From contig NZ_FNLO01000009.1 in NCBI RefSeq assembly GCF_900095735.1, forward strand, positions 124,001-188,000: 64,000 nt of DNA, given 5' to 3'. A model generated the notes under the pieces. The model worked only from the letters and a program-made list of their open reading frames with translations, made no database searches and had not been told where the DNA came from. Numbering within the stretch: position 1 is the stretch's first letter; each line of letters opens with the position of its first letter. The DNA comes from Chitinasiproducens palmae. GTDB taxonomy: Bacteria > Pseudomonadota > Gammaproteobacteria > Burkholderiales > Burkholderiaceae. Shown one piece after another: positions 42,647 to 51,168 of the stretch. A program made the position numbers and the translations under genes.

Positions 42647-44323
42647 ATGGAATGGACGACAGCCTGTCCAGACTGGACGAGCAGGCTGGTGGAACGCCGC
42701 TCAATCATCCCGCCTCCGATCTTTCCAGACCAAGGAGAGCAGGCGCTTGCGATTTTCAAGCAGCTTCGTGTCACGGACCTGCCGGGCAAGCCGACGTTCG
42801 GCGAGTGCAGCGAGCAGTGGGTGTTCGATTACGTCGCGGCGATCTTCGGCGCGTACGACAGCGAGACAGGCCGGCAACTGATCCGCGAGTTCTTCCTGCT
42901 CATCAGCAAGAAAAACACGAAGTCGACGATCGCCGCCGGCATCATGCTGACCGCCGTCATTTTGTGCTGGCGCGAGGAGGAAGAGCACCTGATCCTGGCG
43001 CCCACGAAGGAGGTCGCCGACAACAGCTTCAAGCCAGCAGCGGGTATGGTGCGCGCCGACGAGGAGTTGTCTGCGTTGTTCCACATCCAGGAGCACATCC
43101 GGACGATCACGCATCGCGTGACGCGCGCTTCGCTCAAGGTCGTGGCCGCGGACACGGACACGGTATCGGGCAAGAAGTCGGGCCGCATCCTGGTTGACGA
43201 ACTGTGGCTGTTCGGCACGAAGAGCAGGGCCTCCAGCATGTTCATGGAGGCCACCGGCGGGCAGATATCGCGGGACGAGGGCTGGGTCATCTTCCTGACC
43301 ACGCAGAGCGATCAGCCGCCGGCGGGCGTCTTCAAGGAGAAGCTCGACTATTACCGCGACGTGCGTGACGGCAAGATCGTTGACCCAAAGTCGCTGGGCG
43401 TGCTGTACGAATTTCCGCCGCACATGGTCAAGTCGAAGGCGTATCTCGACCCGACCAACTTCTACATCTCGAACCCGAACATCGGTCGCTCGGTCAGCGC
43501 GGAGTGGCTCGACGACCAGCTGCAGAAGCTCCGGCACAAGCTCGACGGCACGTTCCAAGAGTTTCTAGCCAAGCACCTGAATATCGAGATCGGGCTGAAC
43601 CTGCGGGCGGACCGATGGGCAGGCGCCGACCACTGGGAGGCGCAGGGCCGCGCGGGCCTCACGCTGGAGCAGCTGATCGATCGGTGCGAAGTGATCGACG
43701 CTGGCATTGACGGCGGCGGCCTGGATGACTTGCTCGGCCTCGCCGTCGCCGGCCGCGAGCGCGGCACGGGCGCCTGGCTCACGTGGGGCAAAGCCTGGGC
43801 GCACCCGTCCGTGCTCGAGCGCCGACAGTCGGAGGCCGCGCGCTTTACCGACTTCGCCCGCGAAGGCGACCTGGTGCTGGTCAAACGCATTGGCGAAGAC
43901 GTCGAGCAGCTGGCCGCCATCGTCGCGCAGGTGCACGACTCGGGGAAGCTGGACAAGGTCGGCGTGGACCCGAGCGGCATCGGCGCGGTGCTGGACGCGC
44001 TGGAGGCGGCGGGCGTGCCCAAGGAGCTGATCATCGGCATCTCGCAGGGCTGGAAGCTTGGCGGCACGATCAAGACGACCGAGCGGAAGCTGGCCGAGGG
44101 CGGACTGCTTCACGGCGGCCGGCCGATGATGGCCTGGTGTGTCGGTAACGCCAAGGTCGTGCCGAGCGGCAATGCGGTGCTCATCACCAAGGCGGCGTCG
44201 GGCACCGCAAAGATTGACCCGCTGATGGCCCTGTTCGATGCGATCGCGCTGCTTTCGCTCAACCCTGAGCCGCCGTCCGACATGGACGGCTTCCTCGAAG
44301 ATCCAATCATGGTGGGTATCTGA
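42647..44323 (+). CDS. terL: Phage terminase large subunit
   Basis: 558 residues. Packaging ATPase with a Walker A-like LISKKNTKSTIAAGI (about 82-96), Walker B GRILVDELWLFG (about 181-192), motif FLTTQSDQPPAG, and a nuclease domain after 340 starting IDAGIDGGGLDDL. This belongs to the HK97-type Terminase_1 group. Stop overlaps the next small gene as TGATG. Confidence 0.95.
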   Translation: MEWTTACPDWTSRLVERRSIIPPPIFPDQGEQALAIFKQLRVTDLPGKPTFGECSEQWVFDYVAAIFGAYDSETGRQLIREFFLLISKKNTKSTIAAGIMLTAVILCWREEEEHLILAPTKEVADNSFKPAAGMVRADEELSALFHIQEHIRTITHRVTRASLKVVAADTDTVSGKKSGRILVDELWLFGTKSRASSMFMEATGGQISRDEGWVIFLTTQSDQPPAGVFKEKLDYYRDVRDGKIVDPKSLGVLYEFPPHMVKSKAYLDPTNFYISNPNIGRSVSAEWLDDQLQKLRHKLDGTFQEFLAKHLNIEIGLNLRADRWAGADHWEAQGRAGLTLEQLIDRCEVIDAGIDGGGLDDLLGLAVAGRERGTGAWLTWGKAWAHPSVLERRQSEAARFTDFAREGDLVLVKRIGEDVEQLAAIVAQVHDSGKLDKVGVDPSGIGAVLDALEAAGVPKELIIGISQGWKLGGTIKTTERKLAEGGLLHGGRPMMAWCVGNAKVVPSGNAVLITKAASGTAKIDPLMALFDAIALLSLNPEPPSDMDGFLEDPIMVGI

Positions 44324-44502
44324 TGGCGCCTCTGGCACTCCTGGCCGCGTTGCTGCTCGTTGGCATGGCATGCCTTGTGGCCGGCGTCTTCATCTTGTCG
44401 GGCGCCGGGTGGGCGCTCGTGGCCGCCGCAGGATGCTGTTTCGTGATCGCGGGCATCGTGTCGCGCGGTATCCGCCGCATCAGCGGAGGCGCGCATGCGT
44501 AA
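44323..44502 (+). CDS. Small two-helix membrane protein between terL and portal
   Basis: 59 residues, MAPLALLAALLLVGMACLVA, then a second hydrophobic stretch GWALVAAAGCCFVIAGIV and a basic end. Coupled to terL through TGATG and overlapping the portal start by 8 bases. Function unknown. Confidence 0.7.
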   Translation: MAPLALLAALLLVGMACLVAGVFILSGAGWALVAAAGCCFVIAGIVSRGIRRISGGAHA

Positions 44503-45895
44503 GAGCGGAATTGCCGCGGTGATCGCGAGCGGCTTGATGCCCTCGCCGCACTCCGCGCTGGTGGACTGGCTGGGACAGCCGATCAGCCTGCTGAACGGCG
44601 CTTTCTGGAAAGAGTGGTCGGGCCGTAGTTCGGCGAGCGGCAAGAGCGTGTCTGTCGATTCGGCGATGCAGTTGTCCGCCGTGTGGGCGTGCGTGCGTCT
44701 GTTGTCCGAGACCGTCTCGACGTTGCCGCTCAAGGTGTACCGCAAGCTGCCCGACGGCTCACGCGCGGTCGCGACTGAGCATCCGCTCTATCGGCTGCTC
44801 AGCCGTTCGCCGAACGCCGAGATGACGCCGGGGCGCTTCATGCTGTTCATCGTGGCGAGCATCTGCCTGCGCGGTAACGCGTTCGTGGAGAAGCGCCGAA
44901 TCGGTGGCCGAGTGGTCGCGCTGACGCCGCTGCTGCCGCAGTTGATGGTCGTTGAGCGGCTGGCGAACGGCCAGTTGCAATACACGTACACCGAGCAGGG
45001 CGTGGCCCGGCATATCGCCGCGAAGGACATGATGCATATCCGCGGCTTCGGCCTGGACGGGGTGTGCGGCATGCATCCGATCTCGGCCGGGCGGGACGTG
45101 TTCGGCGCGGCGATGGCGGCCGAAGAGGCAGCAGCAAAGGTATTCGCGCAGGGCATGCAGGCGTCGGGCTTCCTTACGCATGAGAACGGCACGCTGAAGC
45201 CAGACCAGCGCGAGAAGCTTCGCAAGTCGCTTGCCGCATTCAGCGGCTCGACCAACGCCGGCAAGGTGATGGTGCTGGAGGCCGGATTGAAGTATCAGGG
45301 CATCAGCATGAACCCCGACGCCGCGCAAATGCTCGAGACGCTCGCGCTGTCGATCGAACTGATTTGCAGTTGGTTCAAGGTGCCACCGTTCATGATCGGC
45401 CACATGGACAAGCAGTCGAGCTGGGCCGCCAGCGTCGAGGCGCAGAACCTGCACTTCCTCACCAACAGCCTGCGCCCGATCCTCGACAACATCGAGCAGG
45501 AGATCACGCGGTGCCTGATTGACCCGGTCGACGCGGACTCGATCTATGCAGAGTTCTCTGTCGAGGCGCTGCTGCGCGCGGACAGTGCCGGCCGCGCGGC
45601 GTTCTACAACGTCGCGTTGCAAAACGGCTGGATGTCGCGCAACGAAGTTCGCCGGCTCGAAAACCTGCCGCCGATCCCGGGCGGCGACGTCTACACCGTG
45701 CAGACGAATCTCACGCCCATCGAGCTGCTCGGCCGCGCCGAGGCCGACACCGCCGCGGCGGCGCGCGCCGCATTGCGCGCGTGGCTTGGCAAGCTCGAGG
45801 ACGCGAGCGATCCGGCCGAATTGCTGGACAAGCAGCAAACGGAAGAGCGCGCGGCGCAGGCACGCCGCGCCGAAATCGAAGCACTGACCGCCTGA
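44495..45895 (+). CDS. HK97-family portal protein
   Basis: 466 residues. Core motifs: AVWACVRLLSETVSTLPLKV, HPLYRLLSRSPNAEMTP, DMMHIRGFGLDGVCG, and the late EAQNLHFLTNSLRPILDNIE. Forms the dodecamer through which DNA enters the head and to which the tail attaches. The last 60 residues are Ala/Arg-rich and disordered. Confidence 0.94.
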   Translation: MRKSGIAAVIASGLMPSPHSALVDWLGQPISLLNGAFWKEWSGRSSASGKSVSVDSAMQLSAVWACVRLLSETVSTLPLKVYRKLPDGSRAVATEHPLYRLLSRSPNAEMTPGRFMLFIVASICLRGNAFVEKRRIGGRVVALTPLLPQLMVVERLANGQLQYTYTEQGVARHIAAKDMMHIRGFGLDGVCGMHPISAGRDVFGAAMAAEEAAAKVFAQGMQASGFLTHENGTLKPDQREKLRKSLAAFSGSTNAGKVMVLEAGLKYQGISMNPDAAQMLETLALSIELICSWFKVPPFMIGHMDKQSSWAASVEAQNLHFLTNSLRPILDNIEQEITRCLIDPVDADSIYAEFSVEALLRADSAGRAAFYNVALQNGWMSRNEVRRLENLPPIPGGDVYTVQTNLTPIELLGRAEADTAAAARAALRAWLGKLEDASDPAELLDKQQTEERAAQARRAEIEALTA

Positions 45896-45906
45896 GGTAG
45901 CAATCC

Positions 45907-46788
45907 ATGACCATCCGAAATTTGCCGGCCGCGCCGGCGGCACAAGCACGCCCGGGTGTTTCGTGCGAACTGTCGCCCCGCGCGCTCGAGCGCTGGAAGC
46001 CGGCGATTCATGCGGCGGCCGACGGTGACGCGTCGACCATCTCGATCTTCGACCCGATCGGTTACGACAGCTGGTCGGGCGATGGTGTGACGGCAAAGCG
46101 CATCGGCGCCGCGCTGCGCAGCATCGGCGAGGGCGACGTAACCGTGCGAGTGAATAGCCCTGGCGGCGACATGTTCGAGGGCCTGGCGATCTACAACCTG
46201 CTGCGCGAGCACAAGGGCCGGGTCACCGTGCAGGTGCTCGGGCTGGCCGCTTCTGCGGCCTCGATCATCGCGATGGCGGCGGACGAGTTGCAGATGGCCC
46301 GGGCCGGCTTCCCGATGATCCATAACGCCTGGGTGCTGGCCGCGGGCAACCGCAACGACTTGCGCGAGATCGCTGACACGCTCGCGACGTTCGACAGTGC
46401 GATGGCCGGAATCTATGCCGCGCGCACCGGTGACGGCCTGGAGGCAATGCAGGCGCTGATGGACCGCGAGACGTGGATCGGCGGCAGCGCCGCGATCGAG
46501 CAGGGCTTCGCCGATTCGCTTCTGGCGGCAGACCAGATCGCTGAAGCGGACGGCGATCGTTCGAGCGCGAAGAACGCCGCGCGCCAGATCGAGGTCCTGC
46601 TCGCCCGGCAGGGCCTGCCGCGCTCCGAACGTCGCCGGCTCATTCAAGAAATCAAGGCCAGCACGCCCGGCGCTGCTGACCCCGGTACGCCTGGCGCTGC
46701 CGACGCGGCCTTCCTGGCCGAAATCTCCGCCGAACTGTCGCTGGCACTCATGCCCGCTGCGGCACCGGCAGCTACCTCTCTCCAATAG
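45907..46788 (+). CDS. ClpP-like prohead protease (S14)
   Basis: 293 residues. NSPGGDMFEGLAIYNLLRE, then the nucleophile region LGLAASAASIIAMAADE and the catalytic His in FPMIHNAWVLA, as in ClpP-type head maturation proteases. The C-terminal 70 residues are an Ala/Pro-rich extension that may act as scaffold. Placed between portal and capsid, as usual. Confidence 0.9.
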   Translation: MTIRNLPAAPAAQARPGVSCELSPRALERWKPAIHAAADGDASTISIFDPIGYDSWSGDGVTAKRIGAALRSIGEGDVTVRVNSPGGDMFEGLAIYNLLREHKGRVTVQVLGLAASAASIIAMAADELQMARAGFPMIHNAWVLAAGNRNDLREIADTLATFDSAMAGIYAARTGDGLEAMQALMDRETWIGGSAAIEQGFADSLLAADQIAEADGDRSSAKNAARQIEVLLARQGLPRSERRRLIQEIKASTPGAADPGTPGAADAAFLAEISAELSLALMPAAAPAATSLQ

Positions 46789-46798
46789 GAAACTCAAC

Positions 46799-48013
46799 AT
46801 GACTCCCCAAGAGCTCCTGCAGCAGGTCAAGGCCAGCGTGGAAGCGGCATCGGCGAGCTTCGACAAGAAGGCCGACGAGGCGATCAAGGAAGCGAAAAAC
46901 GCTGGCTCGCTTTCGACGGAAACGAAGCACGCGGTCGACAAGATGGCCACCGAGTTCAATTCGCTGCGCACCGCGCAGAACGCGCTGGAAGTCCAGCTTG
47001 GCGAAGCCGAACAGGCCTTCGCGGCGCTGCCCGGCGGCAATGCCCAACGTGTCGCGGCAAAGACCGCAGGCCAGGAGGTCGTTGCGCACGAGCCGCTCAA
47101 GGCATTCGCTCAGAACGTCGACGCCGGTCGCCGCCTGAGCGTCCCGGTGCCGCGCGCCGCGCTCATCTCGACGGATGTGGCGCAAGGCATCGTCGAGCCG
47201 CAGCGCTTGCCGGGTATCGACAGCCAGCCGAAGCAGCGGTTGTTCATCCGCGACCTGATTGCGCCCGGCCGCACGGCGTCGCCGGCGATCTTCTGGGTGC
47301 AGATGACCGGCTTCACGAACAAAGCCGCCGTCGTGCCCGAGAACACGGCCAAGCCGTACTCGAGCATCACCTTCGACTCGAAGATCACGGGTGTCTCGAC
47401 GATCGCGCACATGTTCAAAGCGTCGAAGCAGATCCTCGACGACTTCGCGCAACTGCAGAGCACCGTCGACGCCGAATTGCGCTTCGGCCTGAAGTACGCG
47501 GAGGAGCAAGAGATCTTGTTCGGCGACGGTACCGGCGTGCATTTGCATGGGATCGTGCCGCAGGCGTCGGCGTTCGCGGCCGCCTTCGAAGTAGCGAGCC
47601 AGACGGGCATTGACGATCTGCGCCTCGCGATGCTGCAGGCGCAACTCGCGCGCATTCCGGCGACGGGCCATGTGCTGCACTTCATCGACTGGGCGAAGAT
47701 CGAGCTGACGAAGGACAGCCAGGGCCGCTACATCCTCGCCAATCCGCTCGGCCTGGCCGGTCCGGTGCTGTGGGGCTTGCCGGTGGTTGCAACCGAGATC
47801 ACGGCGTTCGAAGGTAAGTTCCTGACGGGCTCCTTCGCGTACGGCGCACAACTGTTCGACCGGGAAGATGCCAACGTGGTGATCTCGACCGAAAACGCGG
47901 ACGACTTCGAGAAGAACATGATCTCGATTCGCTGCGAAGAGCGGCTGGCTCTGGCCGTCAAGCGGCCGGAGGCGTTCATCTACGGCTCGTTCACCGCCGC
48001 TGCGGGCCAGTAA
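46799..48013 (+). CDS. Major capsid protein, HK97 fold
   Basis: 404 residues. The first about 105 form a charged helical delta/scaffold region (SVEAASASFDKKADEAIKEA). The mature shell begins near RRLSVPVPRAALISTDVA. ETI-like motifs: IRDLIAPGRTASPAIFWVQM, IAHMFKASKQILDDFAQL, EEQEILFGDGTG. The protease upstream should remove the scaffold part. Confidence 0.94.
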   Translation: MTPQELLQQVKASVEAASASFDKKADEAIKEAKNAGSLSTETKHAVDKMATEFNSLRTAQNALEVQLGEAEQAFAALPGGNAQRVAAKTAGQEVVAHEPLKAFAQNVDAGRRLSVPVPRAALISTDVAQGIVEPQRLPGIDSQPKQRLFIRDLIAPGRTASPAIFWVQMTGFTNKAAVVPENTAKPYSSITFDSKITGVSTIAHMFKASKQILDDFAQLQSTVDAELRFGLKYAEEQEILFGDGTGVHLHGIVPQASAFAAAFEVASQTGIDDLRLAMLQAQLARIPATGHVLHFIDWAKIELTKDSQGRYILANPLGLAGPVLWGLPVVATEITAFEGKFLTGSFAYGAQLFDREDANVVISTENADDFEKNMISIRCEERLALAVKRPEAFIYGSFTAAAGQ

Positions 48014-48066
48014 CGCACCCGCCGGGGCCGCTTCACGCGGCCTTGGCCGCCACCTCGGAGACCACG

Positions 48067-48267
48067 ATGAAAGTGACCACGACGCGCCCGATTCTGCTTA
48101 ACGGTAAGGTCGGCGTCGAGCACGACACGACGGAGCAGCACGCCCGCGAGCTGCGCGCCAAGGGGCTGCTCGCCGGCCTGGCGGCGGAGAGCGGCGAGCC
48201 GCCCGCTGAAAGCGACGAAGCGGCCAAGCCGGTGCGCACGTCGCCGGGCAAGAGCAGCAAGCAATGA
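48067..48267 (+). CDS. Small head-region protein
   Basis: 66 residues, MKVTTTRPILLNGKVGVEHD, with a Ser/Pro/Lys-rich tail. Sits between capsid and connector, where many phages have short head-completion or decoration proteins. ATGA overlap with the next gene. Confidence 0.65.
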   Translation: MKVTTTRPILLNGKVGVEHDTTEQHARELRAKGLLAGLAAESGEPPAESDEAAKPVRTSPGKSSKQ

Positions 48268-48614
48268 CCACGGCGATCATCCCTGCCGATCTGGCGCTGT
48301 CACACCTGAGGGCGGACGCCGGCACCGAGGACGCGCTGATCGACCTGTACCTCGGCGCCGCGGTGGAGCACGCAGAGCAGTTCCTCAATCGCCGGCTGTA
48401 CGCCACGACCGACGACATGGCCGAAGCAGTGCTTGCGGGCACCGCCGGCGACGACCCGATCATCGTCAACAACGCGATTCGGGCCGCCATCCTACTGATC
48501 CTGGGCAAGCTGTACGCAAACCGGGAGGACGTGGTTGTGGGCGCGACTGTCTCGCAGTTGCCAGACGGCGCAGAGCACCTGCTGCAGCCGTATCGCGTCG
48601 GCCTGGGTGTGTGA
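48264..48614 (+). CDS. Head-tail connector protein (gp6-like)
   Basis: 116 residues. LALSHLRADAGTEDALIDLY, AAVEHAEQFLNRRLY and IRAAILLILGKLYANRED match the helical DNA-packaging/connector family of HK97 gp6. Binds below the portal to extend the channel. Confidence 0.85.
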   Translation: MTTAIIPADLALSHLRADAGTEDALIDLYLGAAVEHAEQFLNRRLYATTDDMAEAVLAGTAGDDPIIVNNAIRAAILLILGKLYANREDVVVGATVSQLPDGAEHLLQPYRVGLGV

Positions 48615-48970
48615 TGCGTGCCGGCCCGCTGAACCGCCGCGTGCGCATCGAGCAGCGCACGGATGCCGCGGACCCGGAAACTGGCCAGCCGCGTGACGAG
48701 TGGGTGCCCGTTGCCGAGGTTTGGGCGAACGTGCTGCTGCTCACCGGCAAGGAAAGCGTGCAGGCCGATGCGGAGGTCGCGAGCGCGACGGCCAGCATCC
48801 GAATCCGGTACCGCACGGACATTACCAACGGCATGCGCGCGGTCCTGCTCAAGTACGTCGACGGCCAACCAGTGGATGACGTCGTCTTTGACATCCTCAC
48901 GGCTCTGCCCGCCGTCGCGACGCGCGACTACACCGACCTGGCTTGCGCCACGGGAGCAAACAATGGCTAG
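48614..48970 (+). CDS. Head-tail adaptor protein (phage_H_T_join type)
   Basis: 118 residues from the ATG coupled through TGATG. GPLNRRVRIEQRTDAADPET, WANVLLLTGKE and RIRYRTDITNGMRAVL fit the head-closure/SPP1 gp16-like beta-barrel family. The preceding GTG is an alternative start. Confidence 0.85.
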   Translation: MRAGPLNRRVRIEQRTDAADPETGQPRDEWVPVAEVWANVLLLTGKESVQADAEVASATASIRIRYRTDITNGMRAVLLKYVDGQPVDDVVFDILTALPAVATRDYTDLACATGANNG

Positions 48971-49202
48971 CAAGATCAGCGTGGGCATCGAAGGAGGCCT
49001 GCCGTCCGTCACCCTTCATCTGATCGAGGATGCGAGCGGTAAGCGCCTGGTGCTTCCCGATGGCCGCTCAGTCGCCGGCGTCCGGAGCATTGATGTGGTC
49101 GTCGAGGCCAACGAAGTGTCGACGATGACCATTCAACTTAACCGATTCGGCGTGACCATGGACGCCCCAACGAGCGAGCGCAATCACGATGCCGAGCGTT
49201 GA
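48963..49202 (+). CDS. Small conserved phage protein in the connector module
   Basis: 79 residues, MASKISVGIEGGLPSVTLHL, then RSIDVVVEANEVSTMTIQLN. Beta-rich. Overlaps the genes on both sides. Function unknown; location suggests a neck role. Confidence 0.65.
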   Translation: MASKISVGIEGGLPSVTLHLIEDASGKRLVLPDGRSVAGVRSIDVVVEANEVSTMTIQLNRFGVTMDAPTSERNHDAER

Positions 49203-49542
49203 AGGAATTGTCCACGGCGCGTTGAAAGCGCTGGCCGATGGCCGCGTCTACCCCGATCTTGCGAAGACGCGCGCCGCAGTTCCTTACATCGTCTATCAGG
49301 CCGTCGGTGGCATTGACGAGACCACTCTCAGCGGTGCCGACCAACTGCAAAACACGCGCATGCAAATAACCGTGTGGGCCGCCGATCGGGCGACAGCATC
49401 TTCGCTCATGCAGCAGATCCGCAACGCTATGACGGCCGAGCCAGTACGCGCGGTGCCGATCGGCGCGCCGGTGAGCGAGTACGAAGACGACACGAAGCTG
49501 TACGGCTCGCGTCTGGATTTCTCCGTGTGGTGGCGGCCCTGA
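49189..49542 (+). CDS. Tail completion protein (DUF3168)
   Basis: 117 residues. VEGIVHGALKALADGRVYPD, AVPYIVYQAVGG and LQNTRMQITVWAADRATASS are typical DUF3168 blocks. Tail terminator-type protein at the head-tail joint. Followed by a strong hairpin. Confidence 0.88.
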   Translation: MPSVEGIVHGALKALADGRVYPDLAKTRAAVPYIVYQAVGGIDETTLSGADQLQNTRMQITVWAADRATASSLMQQIRNAMTAEPVRAVPIGAPVSEYEDDTKLYGSRLDFSVWWRP

Positions 49543-49561
49543 CCGGACCGTTTCAAGCAAC

Positions 49562-49589
49562 GGCCGCCTTCGAGCGGCCTTTTTTATTT
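49562..49589 (+). terminator. Intrinsic terminator before the tail tube gene
   Basis: GGCCGC-CTTCGA-GCGGCC followed by TTTTTTATTT. Inside the late operon, so it must be read through or serve to set tail versus head expression. Confidence 0.85.
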
Positions 49590-49600
49590 CAGAGGGAACG

Positions 49601-50032
49601 ATGACCAGCACCGCTATCTCGGCGCAGCACTCGACGCTGCGCGTCGACGCCGGCACGTCGACTGCGCCGGCCATGACCAAGGTCGGCAATCTCAAGTCCT
49701 TCTCCGGCATGGACGGCACGGCGACCGATATCGACGTGACCGACCTCGACTCTACGGCGAAGGAGAAGCGCGTCGGCCTGCAGGACTGGGGGAACGCCAG
49801 CCTCGAGGTGAACGTGAACTACGACGACGCCGGGCAGCAGGAGCTGCTGACGGCGAAGCGCGACGGTAAGGCGCGCGACTTCGAACTGGACCTGCCCGAC
49901 GGCACGCTCGTGAAGTTTCGCGCCTACGTCAAGTCGTTCCCGATTGCGGCCGCTGTCGACGGCGTTCTGACCGCCACCATCTCGCTGTCGATCGACGGCG
50001 ACATCACCATCACGCCGGGCGCCGGCGAATAA
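49601..50032 (+). CDS. Major tail tube protein
   Basis: 143 residues. HSTLRVDAGTSTAPAMTKVG, then FSGMDGTATDIDVTDLDSTA and ASLEVNVNYDDAGQQELLTA match the Siphoviridae tail tube family. Hexamers stack around the tape measure. AGAGGGA ribosome site 6 bases upstream. Confidence 0.9.
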   Translation: MTSTAISAQHSTLRVDAGTSTAPAMTKVGNLKSFSGMDGTATDIDVTDLDSTAKEKRVGLQDWGNASLEVNVNYDDAGQQELLTAKRDGKARDFELDLPDGTLVKFRAYVKSFPIAAAVDGVLTATISLSIDGDITITPGAGE

Positions 50033-50046
50033 GGAGACGCAAAGCA

Positions 50047-50858
50047 ATGCTCACACGTGACCAGATCCTGGGCGCGCAAGACCGCGCCAGCGAGGTCGTA
50101 CCGGTGCCCGAGTGGCAGGGCGATGTGACGGTCACCGTCATGTCCGGCGCCGAACGCGATGCGTTCCTGGTTTCGCTTCAAAGCGACAAGTCGGTCAGCT
50201 TCTTCGAGGCGGCGCTGGTAGCCGCCACGGTGGTGGACGAACACGGCAACAAGCTGTTCGGCCCGGACGACGTGCCCGCGCTGCAGGCGAAGAATGCGGC
50301 GATCGTCGCGCGCGTCGCGGCCGCAGCCTTTCGGCTCAACGGGCTTGGCCCCGAGGCAGTGGAGAAAGCCGAAAAAAACTCCGAGAGCGGCCCGAACTCC
50401 GCTTCGCCTTCCGCCTAGCCCTGCAGTTCGGCATGCCGGTTCGGCGGCTGCTGCAAGAGATTGACAGCCAAGAGTTCACTCACTGGCTCGCCTTCTACAA
50501 CCTCGAGCCCTGGGGCTCGCTGCTGGACGACCTGCGCGCCGGCACGATCGCCTCGATGGTCGGCAACGTCAACCGGGATGCGAAGCGCCGGCCGCAGCCG
50601 TTCGGACCGCTTGAGTTCATGCCATGGGGCGACAGGTCCGGGCAGCGATCAGCGGACGAACCGCTGTTCACGGAAGACCGGCGGCAGCAGTCGGGCGCGA
50701 TCCTGTACGCGCTTTTCGGAGTGGTTCGAAATGGCAAGAAGCGGGATGACGATCCGCAACCCGGAGGAACTGACCCGGGTGTTGCTCCAGCTGCCGGCGG
50801 CGGTAAGCGAATCGGCACTGCGGCAGGCAAGCGCCGCGGGCGCTCGAATCGTCCTTGA
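50047..50858 (+). CDS. Tail assembly chaperone, made as a short form and a -1 frameshift fusion
   Basis: The zero frame 50047-50418 gives 123 residues (G-like; SGAERDAFLVSLQSDKSVSF). At 50373-50379 the heptamer A-AAA-AAC lets ribosomes slip -1, continuing to 50858 with a T-like domain, FRLALQFGMPVRRLLQEIDS then FTHWLAFYNLEPWG (DUF4035). This mirrors lambda G/GT, both needed to load the tape measure. The fusion tail overlaps the next gene by 128 bases. Confidence 0.88.
50373..50379 (+). promoter_or_regulatory. Programmed -1 frameshift site
   Basis: Slippery heptamer A-AAA-AAC in the zero frame (GAA AAA AAC), 39 bases before the zero-frame stop. After a -1 slip the frame is open for 480 bases with a recognisable T domain. 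Confidence 0.88.
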
Positions 50859-51168
50859 GGAAGCGCGCTTGCGCGCACCGGTCGGGACGAAGCGCTACAT
50901 CCGCAAGGGCAAGCCGCACATCCCGGGGTTGCTCAAGCGGGAAGGCATCTTGATGTTCTACCGCGAGGAGGATTCGCTCACGGGGGTTCGGTCCACCTAC
51001 GGCATCACCTGGTCGAAGGACGCTTTCTATGGGCGTTTCGTTGAGCACGGTACATCACGCATGCCGGCCCAGCCGCATCTGCGGCCCGCCTATGACGCCC
51101 GGCGCACGGCGGCCGCTGAGGCCGTAGCCGCGGTAATTCAAGAAAAAGTGAGAGAGGCAACGCGCTGA
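50731..51168 (+). CDS. HK97 gp10-family neck/tail protein
   Basis: 145 residues from MARSGMTIRNPEELTRVL. ASAAGARIVLEEARLRAPVG, then GRFVEHGTSRMPAQPHLRPA is the HK97_gp10 signature. Usually a tail-completion or joining protein. Lies after the chaperone rather than before the tube, overlapping the chaperone fusion. Confidence 0.85.
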   Translation: MARSGMTIRNPEELTRVLLQLPAAVSESALRQASAAGARIVLEEARLRAPVGTKRYIRKGKPHIPGLLKREGILMFYREEDSLTGVRSTYGITWSKDAFYGRFVEHGTSRMPAQPHLRPAYDARRTAAAEAVAAVIQEKVREATR

